A stretch of DNA of 64,000 bases, taken from UBA4292 sp002395865. GTDB taxonomy: Bacteria; Bacillota; Clostridia; Lachnospirales; Lachnospiraceae. The notes beneath the pieces are model-generated. The model was not told where the DNA came from. It ran no database searches and saw only the letters and a list, made by a program, of their open reading frames with translations. Of this stretch, positions 58,069 through 64,000 are shown in pieces. The stretch lies in the NCBI GenBank assembly GCA_946533395.1, contig CAMNBU010000001.1, positions 62,001 through 126,000 of the forward strand. The letters are read 5' to 3'. The translations under genes and the position numbers were made by a program. Each line of letters opens with the position of its first letter. The stretch's first letter is position 1.

Positions 58069-61000
58069 TTACCTGTTCTTTACAGTTTTTCTTTTAGGTG
58101 CTGCCATGATCATAGCCGCGCCTGCGATGACTATCACCGTGAAGAGCCACCCGTTCGCGTGATCCGCCGTATTGGCTACGTTGTCAGGGTTTCCTCCTGA
58201 GCCCCCCGTGGACGAAGTGTTATCGTCTGTGTTATTATCGTCGGTGTTGTTGTCGTCCGTATTGTCGTCAGTATTGTCGTCAGTATTATTGTCGGTGTTG
58301 TTGCCATCCGTATTGTCGTCGGTATTATCGTCGGCGTTATCATCCGTGTTATCATCCGTACCGGTCTTTGCGGGCGTTATCTTAAGAGGCACATCGATGT
58401 GACCGTCTGTAAATACCACTCTCAAAGTATAATTGCCGTCGTCCAGCGTATCCAGGTAGGGCGCAAGGATTGTGAGCTTCAGACTTCCCGTCTCGGTTCT
58501 GATATTCGACCCTCCGATCGTGGCAAATACAGGCTCTGCAGTCGAACCCGCCTCAGCCGCAGTAGCGATCTGCGCCTCCACGAAATTGTCCTTCGTCTTC
58601 GTGTCGTCTATCGCGTAGTGGAACACTCCGAGCATGTCCACGCCGCTGTTCTTCTCATAGGAGAGCTGTGCGGTCTCGCAACTGTACTGATTGCTGTTGT
58701 CTACGATATCGTCGCCACCTTCTCCGCCTTCTTCTCCGCCTTCTTCGGTGTCGATATCACCCGTTCTGTACAGGTACATATCGTCGTAGCCGCCCCAGTC
58801 ACCCGGCACATACGCTGTGGCAAAGCCCACACATACCTCTGTCTCCTCGGTGAGCTCGAATTCGATTTCGGGATTCTGCCAGTTGTTCCATCCCGTCAGA
58901 GTGAAATCAGCCTCCTTGTCGTTTCCCGCGGTTATCTTGCCATTTACATTCGCCTCTCCCTCGAAATAGCCTCCGAAGACATATTTACCCGGAGCCAGCT
59001 TTACTGTCTGGCTGACCGAAAATGACTGTTCGGAATCACTCCAGAAATGGAACGTCTTTGCACCGTCATGCACATTGTTTGAGTCTGCAACAACCTTATC
59101 TGCTGCATTCGTCCTTTCGATCGTCCAACCGGTCTCACCGTCCTCGAAGCTTCCGTTGACCAAAAGGTTTAACGGCTTTACGGTGAGCGTACAGGTCACG
59201 TCAAATACCTGATCATCGACCGTCGCTGTACCGGTAATGGTGAACACACCTGTGCCGGATACCGCATCGACCTCATCGCTGTTCCACACCACTGTCACAT
59301 CGGGTCCGGCGCTTCCGTCCTTAAGATATGATACCAGAACCGTCGGGAGGAGTATATCGTCTCCTTCAACCGCCTCCATACTGATATCGTTTACTCCGCT
59401 TACCGCGTTTACTGCAGTCGTTCCGAAGCGGACATAATTGTACACATTTATCGACTCAAGCGCCCGGCCGTCGAAATCGAACCATGACTCGTTGTCCACT
59501 GCACTTCCGCCGTACCACTGCTTGGCGCCTGAATCATAATCACCTGCGTAGGATGCTGCCCAGCCCGAGCCGAACTTTTCCCACTTGAGCTTATTTGACG
59601 CCTTTACAGTCTCAGGATCCTCGGCAGCGGCCACATTTCCTACGGGTATCCATGCAGGCTCCCACCAGAACACACCGATTCCCTTGCTGTCGGATACGCC
59701 TTTGACTGCATCTATCACATTTCTTATATGCGTAACCTGCCCCTGCTCGCTCACCTCATAGGGAAGGCCTTCGCCCGAGCTGATGGTGTTGTCGTGTCCG
59801 TCGCCGTCCTCAAGTGTTCTCACATAAGATGTCTCTGCCACCATCACGTACTTACCATACGTGGTGGCGATCGTATTCAGCTGGGTCTTTAAATTCTCCA
59901 GCGTGCCGTGCCAGTAAGGATAATAACTGGTCGCGAACACATCGTACGTAACACCGTTATCCTTAAGACTCTTTGCGTAATTTGAGAAGTTACCCTTCTC
60001 GGGGTTTGTCAGATGTATAGCGATCATGATATGAACGCTCTTCGACTCCTCGGCCGCCATGACGCCCTCGCTGCCCGCCTTGAAAAGCGTGCACATATTC
60101 GCCATGCTGCTCTCCCCGCAAAAGCCCGAGGTGGTCTCGTTGCCCACCTGAACCATACCCACGTCCACACCCGCATCGATAAGTGCTTCGATGCTTGTCT
60201 GAATATAGTTCCTCAGAGCCTCCGCCTTCTGGTCAAGGCTCTTATCAGCCCATACCTTCGGTGCATTCTGCTTGCCGGGGTCGGTCCAGAAATCTGAGCA
60301 GTGAAAATCCACGAGAACCCTAAGTCCCGCATCCGTTGCGAGCTTACCCATGACCTTCGCAGCCTCTATATCGCAGTTACCGCCGCCATAGCCGTGACCG
60401 TTTCCGTCCGTGGGATCGTTCCACACTCTAATACGCACATAATTCACGCCGGAACTCTTCAACAGTCCGAAGAAGCCGGCGCCGTCGAGGACATTTCCCG
60501 CAGCATCCTTATAAGTCGCGCCACTGTTTACTATCGACAGGTACGAGGAAATGTCCGCACCCGTTATAAACCCGTTCGTAAGCGCAACCGGCTCCACATA
60601 TATTTCCGAAGTCGCCGCCGTCCCCGTGCAGGGCGTGTCATCAAGCTCGAATGACCTCTCCACAACGGGTTCAGGCTCTTCCTCAGCCTTGGTGACGGCG
60701 ATGTTATCGATCGCTGCCCACACAGCATAGGTACCCTTTATCGACAGTGTCACCGCCTCACCGGCCGTAAGCGCAAATGTACCATCATCCAGCGTCGCAT
60801 CTGTCCAGACACCGTTGTTCCAGCCTGTTCCGGCGATATCCGCTATCTTTTTGCCGTTTACATAAAATGCAAGACCTGTATCTCCAGCATCTCCTATGAA
60901 GGAATACGATAGATAATAATCTCCATCCTCTGCAACCGTAAATGTCTGTGAGAACTCCACCTCCTCTGCATTACTCGTCCACAGATCCAGATTTTTCGAG

Positions 61001-61677
61001 TTGTTTCCCCCCTGGCTATCCTTCACCGAAAAACCGCTCTCACCTGCATTCCAGCCTGAAAGTCCGTCCTCAAAGTCTCCGTTCTGAAGCCCCACCGGAA
61101 GCTCAACATCAGGTAACGATCCGCTGTCAGGGGCGGTATAGGTGTATGAAAGCTGCCAGAGATCTCCCCAGCCACCGGCTTCCGTAATTTCTGCCTTTAT
61201 CACCAGAGCAAGTTCAGTCTCTTCCTCCAAGGTACAGCTGAGTGTCGCAGTCGTCTCCACGTTCCAGCCACCCAGCGCAACAGCCTCCCCTGTATAGTCT
61301 CCGAGGCTAAGTGATATTTCAGCTTTATCCCCGTCTCCGGTCAGGCTGAACTCATAACTACCGGTGGGAACTGTTAAAGTCTGTGAAAATGTAGCGATAT
61401 TGTCCGCAGACACGGAATAATAATTATAATTACCATTACTTCCCTTTATATTTGTCTTGTCCTCGTCACTGTTTTTCGTCCACTCTTTAAATGAACTCGC
61501 CCATCCCGCTCCTTCATCCCACGGTCCCACAGAAAAATCCGCATTCACTATGCCAAGAACGTCCACGGACTTATCTGTCTCTTCTGCCATGATACCGATA
61601 TCCGCAGGTATCACCAGAGCCGCCGTCATCGCCGCCGATGCGATGAGTGCTCCCACTCGTCTTCCTATCCTTCTCAT
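58069..61677 (-). CDS. Cell-surface GH53 endo-beta-1,4-galactanase with carbohydrate-binding modules
   Basis: 1202 residues. Signal peptide about 1-31. Two jelly-roll binding modules about 40-180 and 195-330 (LQNGDFEDGLSGWN, CBM61-like). GH53 domain about 365-755: GADISSYLSIVNSG, YVRIRVWNDPTDGNGHGYGG, acid/base Glu514 in VQVGNETTSGF, nucleophile Glu615 in VMVAETSYVR, GVFWWEPAWIPV. Then a bacterial Ig-like domain (about 763-835), a third binding module (about 838-970), a small beta domain, a TDDN-repeat linker (about 1107-1153), VANTADHANG, a membrane helix and a basic tail, which looks like a variant sortase or membrane anchor. Cuts pectic galactan outside the cell. Own promoter. Confidence 0.94.
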   Translation of the reverse strand: MRRIGRRVGALIASAAMTAALVIPADIGIMAEETDKSVDVLGIVNADFSVGPWDEGAGWASSFKEWTKNSDEDKTNIKGSNGNYNYYSVSADNIATFSQTLTVPTGSYEFSLTGDGDKAEISLSLGDYTGEAVALGGWNVETTATLSCTLEEETELALVIKAEITEAGGWGDLWQLSYTYTAPDSGSLPDVELPVGLQNGDFEDGLSGWNAGESGFSVKDSQGGNNSKNLDLWTSNAEEVEFSQTFTVAEDGDYYLSYSFIGDAGDTGLAFYVNGKKIADIAGTGWNNGVWTDATLDDGTFALTAGEAVTLSIKGTYAVWAAIDNIAVTKAEEEPEPVVERSFELDDTPCTGTAATSEIYVEPVALTNGFITGADISSYLSIVNSGATYKDAAGNVLDGAGFFGLLKSSGVNYVRIRVWNDPTDGNGHGYGGGNCDIEAAKVMGKLATDAGLRVLVDFHCSDFWTDPGKQNAPKVWADKSLDQKAEALRNYIQTSIEALIDAGVDVGMVQVGNETTSGFCGESSMANMCTLFKAGSEGVMAAEESKSVHIMIAIHLTNPEKGNFSNYAKSLKDNGVTYDVFATSYYPYWHGTLENLKTQLNTIATTYGKYVMVAETSYVRTLEDGDGHDNTISSGEGLPYEVSEQGQVTHIRNVIDAVKGVSDSKGIGVFWWEPAWIPVGNVAAAEDPETVKASNKLKWEKFGSGWAASYAGDYDSGAKQWYGGSAVDNESWFDFDGRALESINVYNYVRFGTTAVNAVSGVNDISMEAVEGDDILLPTVLVSYLKDGSAGPDVTVVWNSDEVDAVSGTGVFTITGTATVDDQVFDVTCTLTVKPLNLLVNGSFEDGETGWTIERTNAADKVVADSNNVHDGAKTFHFWSDSEQSFSVSQTVKLAPGKYVFGGYFEGEANVNGKITAGNDKEADFTLTGWNNWQNPEIEFELTEETEVCVGFATAYVPGDWGGYDDMYLYRTGDIDTEEGGEEGGEGGDDIVDNSNQYSCETAQLSYEKNSGVDMLGVFHYAIDDTKTKDNFVEAQIATAAEAGSTAEPVFATIGGSNIRTETGSLKLTILAPYLDTLDDGNYTLRVVFTDGHIDVPLKITPAKTGTDDNTDDNADDNTDDNTDGNNTDNNTDDNTDDNTDDNNTDDNNTDDNTSSTGGSGGNPDNVANTADHANGWLFTVIVIAGAAMIMAAPKRKTVKNR
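58215..58360. repeat. Short tandem repeat coding the TDDN linker
   Basis: About twelve imperfect copies of a 12-15 base unit around GTTATCGTC / GTTGTCGTC, coding Thr-Asp-Asp-Asn (minus strand). Copy number could change by slippage and alter stalk length. Confidence 0.75.
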
Positions 61678-61706
61678 TGTACCTTTCCTTCCTATGATTC
61701 ACGAAG

Positions 61707-61724
61707 TGCGCAACCATTTGCGCA
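61707..61724. promoter_or_regulatory. Candidate operator of the galactanase gene
   Basis: TGCGCAA and TTGCGCA around CCAT, placed between the -10 and the start codon. Related half-sites (GCGCAAC, TGTGCAAC) occur upstream at about 61826-61842. Confidence 0.55.
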
Positions 61725-61740
61725 TTATCAACCTGCTGCC

Positions 61741-61769
61741 ATTATATCACAACTCTCTTCGCCCTTCAA
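61741..61769 (-). promoter_or_regulatory. Promoter of the galactanase gene
   Basis: On the minus strand TTGAAG (61764-61769) and TATAAT (61741-61746) with a 17-base spacer. Confidence 0.72.
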
Positions 61770-61868
61770 TTGACACAATTTGCCATATTTTGTACGCTCC
61801 GGCAGACACTTTGCCCTAAAAATCCGCGCAACTGTGTGCAACAAGAGTGTGGCCCTCCACGGGGCCTC

Positions 61869-61992
61869 ACAAAAATAAATCCTTCGCTCCATGGCTCGGG
61901 ATTTGGACCGGGGTTTTGCGTCTAGCGCAAGCGCTCTCCACAAAACCTCGCTCCAAACCCTGCGCTGACTTCCGCTCAGGAATTATTTTTGT
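61869..61992. other. Large imperfect inverted repeat
   Basis: Outer arms ACAAAAATAAATCC (61869-61882) and GGAATTATTTTTGT (61979-61992) pair with few mismatches; inner arms GGGATTTGGACCGGGGTTTTG (about 61899-61918, first 20 bases) and the complementary CAAAACCTCGCTCCAAACCC near 61942-61961 pair again. It has no gene inside. May be a structured RNA or a small non-coding insertion. Confidence 0.5.
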
Positions 61993-62036
61993 AAGTCCCC
62001 TGAATCATACACAGAACCATGTGGCGCTGTCCACAG

Positions 62037-62125
62037 TCAGGGCGTGATCGGTGAAAATACTCCGGGGGACCGTCAGAGCGCAGCGACTCGTGTCCCCCGG
62101 GGTTTTTTCACCGGGCGCGACCGTC
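62037..62125. repeat. Long hairpin repeat, copy 2
   Basis: Arms 62050-62070 (GGTGAAAATACTCCGGGGG) and 62092-62112 pair over 21 bases with one mismatch and one G-T. Left flank GTCAGGGCGTGA and right flank GGCGCGACCGT are the same as in copy 1 at 13647-13738. Confidence 0.8.
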
Positions 62126-62142
62126 CGTGATGGCCAACACCC

Positions 62143-62204
62143 CCGGAGGGCCACTGTTCCGGAGCCACTGCCTCCCGGAGGGCCACTGTTCCGGAGCAAC
62201 AGCC
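62143..62204. repeat. 31-base direct repeat
   Basis: Two nearly identical units in tandem, each containing GGAGGGCCACTGTTCCGGAG, followed by worn traces (GTGTGGCC, CTCGGAGGGCCACCG) to about 62235. Lies downstream of rpoC, after its terminator. Confidence 0.7.
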
Positions 62205-62239
62205 TCCCGTGTGGCCTGGCCCTCGGAGGGCCACCGAGA

Positions 62240-62269
62240 AAGAAAAACGGACGGCCGAATGGCCGTCCG
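62240..62269 (-). terminator. Intrinsic terminator of rpoC
   Basis: On the minus strand CGGACGGCC pairs with GGCCGTCCG around ATTC, followed by TTTTTCTTTCT. 22-50 bases after the rpoC stop; it cuts rpoBC from the str operon. Confidence 0.92.
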
Positions 62270-62290
62270 CTGAATAAGTATGTGGCAGGA

Positions 62291-64000
62291 TTACTCCTCG
62301 TCGGAGTCGTCCTCAGAGGCCTCATCCGGATCCGCGAGGTCGTCGTAATCGTCCTCGTCGTCTTCGTCGTAGTCGTCGTCCGAGTAGCTGTCATTGATAC
62401 CCTCCGTGCCATCCTCGAGCACCTCAAGTGCCTCCTCGATGACAGGGTCGGTCTCATGCTCTGGCTCCTCGATCTCCTCCTCGGTGCCGGGGATGACCAG
62501 CTCGGAAGAGAGGTGAACATCCCTGTACATGTCCATACCGGTACCGGCAGGGATGAGCTTACCGATGATGACATTCTCCTTCAGGCCGATAAGGTTGTCC
62601 ACCTTACCGTTGATGGATGCCTCTGTGAGCACCTTCGTAGTCTCCTGGAAGGATGCTGCTGAAAGGAACGAATCTGTTGCAAGGGATGCCTTGGTGATAC
62701 CGAGAAGCACTCTCGTGCCCTCAGCAGGCTTCTTACCCTGCGCTACGAGTTCCTCGTTCATCTCCTCGAAGTCGAGGTAATCCATCTGGGTACCAGCGAT
62801 CTTGTCCGAATCGCCTGCGTCCTCGATGCGCACCTTCTTCATCATCTGGCGAACGATGACCTCGATGTGCTTATCCGAGATATCAACCGCCTGTGACTGG
62901 TAAACTCTCTGAACTTCGTAGAGCATGTAGTCCTGTGCCGCACGCGCACCCTTGATCTTAAGGATGTCGTGAGGATTGATGGAACCCTCTGTGAGCGCAT
63001 CGCCCGCCTCGATGAACACATTGTCATTTGCAGTGATGCGACTCTTTATGTGTGAACCGTAGGGGATGAGATATGTCTTGCTCTCACCCGTCTCAGGGTT
63101 CGTAATAACGATCTCGCGCTTCTTCTTCGTGTCCCTGAGCTCGGCATTACCGGAGATCTCGGAAACGATCGCAAGACCCTTAGGCTTTCTGGCCTCGAAG
63201 ATTTCCTCTACTCGAGGAAGACCCATTGTGATATCGCCGCCGGCAACACCACCCGTGTGGAAGGTTCTCATGGTAAGCTGTGTACCGGGCTCACCGATCG
63301 ACTGCGCAGCGATGATACCGACAGCCTCACCCACCTGAACAGGCTGGCCTGTAGCCATGTTTGAACCGTAGCACTTGCTGCAGATACCGCCATGGCACTT
63401 GCATGAGAGGATCGTTCTGATCTTCACGCTGTCGCGGCCCTGCTTCTCGAGTTCCTTGGCTACAGCTGCGGCACGCTTAGGTGTCAGCATGTGGTTAGCC
63501 TTGACGATCATCTCGCCTGTCTCGGAGTCGTAGATGGTCTCGGCAATGTAGCGGCCCCTCATACGAGTCTCGAGACTCTCGATAGCGTTCTTTCCGTCAC
63601 CCGGGAACTCCTTGATCTCCATGTAGGGGATGGCTGAAGGACCCTCGGCCTTGATGCGGGCCTCGCGGCAGTCGGTCTCCTTGATGATGAGCTCCTGTGA
63701 TACATCGACCAGACGTCTTGTAAGGTAACCTGAGTCGGCTGTACGAAGAGCGGTATCCGAGAGGCCCTTTCTTGCACCGTGAGCGGAAATGAAATACTCC
63801 AGAACGTCCAGACCCTCACGGAAGTTGGACTTGATGGGCAGCTCGATGGTGTGACCTGTGGTATCGGCCATAAGTCCACGCATACCTGCCAGCTGCTTGA
63901 TCTGCTTGTCGGAACCACGGGCTCCGGAATCAGCCATCATGGAGATGTTGTTGTACTTGTCTCTTTCCTTCTTAAGGAGATCGCCGAGCGCGTTATCGGT
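62291..64000 (-). CDS. rpoC: RNA polymerase beta' subunit, C-terminal part
   Basis: 569 residues are visible; the gene runs off the window edge. Marks: MADSGARGSDKQIKQLAGMR, the trigger-loop region FISAHGARKGLSDTALRTAD, SGYLTRRLVDVSQELI, the zinc site CKCHGGICSKCYG, GEAVGIIAAQSIGEPGTQLT, TFHTGGVAGGDITMGLPRVE. The last 60 residues form an acidic tail (SDDDYDEDDEDDYDD) after the normal end, longer than in most Firmicutes. A strong terminator follows. Confidence 0.98.
   Translation of the reverse strand, partial: TDNALGDLLKKERDKYNNISMMADSGARGSDKQIKQLAGMRGLMADTTGHTIELPIKSNFREGLDVLEYFISAHGARKGLSDTALRTADSGYLTRRLVDVSQELIIKETDCREARIKAEGPSAIPYMEIKEFPGDGKNAIESLETRMRGRYIAETIYDSETGEMIVKANHMLTPKRAAAVAKELEKQGRDSVKIRTILSCKCHGGICSKCYGSNMATGQPVQVGEAVGIIAAQSIGEPGTQLTMRTFHTGGVAGGDITMGLPRVEEIFEARKPKGLAIVSEISGNAELRDTKKKREIVITNPETGESKTYLIPYGSHIKSRITANDNVFIEAGDALTEGSINPHDILKIKGARAAQDYMLYEVQRVYQSQAVDISDKHIEVIVRQMMKKVRIEDAGDSDKIAGTQMDYLDFEEMNEELVAQGKKPAEGTRVLLGITKASLATDSFLSAASFQETTKVLTEASINGKVDNLIGLKENVIIGKLIPAGTGMDMYRDVHLSSELVIPGTEEEIEEPEHETDPVIEEALEVLEDGTEGINDSYSDDDYDEDDEDDYDDLADPDEASEDDSDEE

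Noticed and set aside
58215..58360. Possible CRISPR-like array
   Set aside because: Units are 12-15 bases with no spacers, and they lie in frame inside a coding region.
58172..58402. Plus-strand frame of repeated SSVLLSSVL
   Set aside because: It is the antisense reading of the TDDN linker of the galactanase, a product of the low-complexity repeat.

Overview
The window comes from a low-to-mid GC Firmicute of the class Clostridia, most likely a Lachnospiraceae-type anaerobe; the genus cannot be fixed from the sequence. Pointers are the fused gene order rpsL-rpsG-fusA-tuf with clostridial-type Shine-Dalgarno sites, GatCAB, a GGGtGRT protein, a monomeric [FeFe] hydrogenase, an NADP-type glutamate dehydrogenase, a glycyl radical enzyme and many small lipoprotein/ECF-sigma units. 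Almost everything is on the minus strand.

Region 1-9.8 kb is visibly AT-rich compared with the rest and is a surface-polysaccharide locus read from a promoter at 9834-9862: UDP-galactopyranose mutase (glf), a DUF4422 protein, a glycyl radical enzyme, a LicD-type transferase, a three-part protein (winged helix, LicC-like nucleotidyltransferase, SHMT-like PLP domain), two family 2 glycosyltransferases and the start of a membrane protein. The glycyl radical enzyme, nucleotidyltransferase-SHMT fusion and LicD look like one pathway that makes, activates and transfers an unusual substituent. This is the best candidate here for an undescribed system.

Region 9.8-22.4 kb is core-like: araD with an FGGY kinase, CCA-adding enzyme, then a tightly overlapping string (FAD oxidoreductase, serine hydrolase, a 35-residue membrane peptide, a lone AIRS_C domain, Lrp regulator, aminotransferase, TrmL, DUF2142 membrane protein, glycosyltransferase). 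Region 22.4-29.1 kb holds envelope signalling: two ECF sigma factors with membrane/lipoprotein partners around a two-component system. Then come a LysR regulator, a tandem GNAT protein and an [FeFe] hydrogenase.

Region 32.8-35.8 kb looks like a decayed mobile element: remnants of a serine recombinase flank a DUF1016/YhcG-type nuclease and a zinc-ribbon protein, with strong palindromic candidate operators and roughly 40-bp imperfect inverted repeats at the ends. After it lie gdhA, a lipoprotein, a translationally coupled argC-traX-DNA glycosylase string, a nucleoside phosphorylase, and an AAA-ATPase pseudogene preceded by a 10-bp-phased ACAGTAA array.

Region 42.6-64 kb holds two tandem serpin lipoproteins run into gatCAB, the str operon (rpsL, rpsG, fusA, tuf), a NifU-like/GGGtGRT gene pair, an 831-residue protein with internal repeats, a multidomain GH53 galactanase, and the 3' part of rpoC. 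The usual rpoC-to-rpsL neighbourhood is thus interrupted by about 9 kb. A conserved long hairpin repeat occurs twice (13.65 kb and 62.04 kb).
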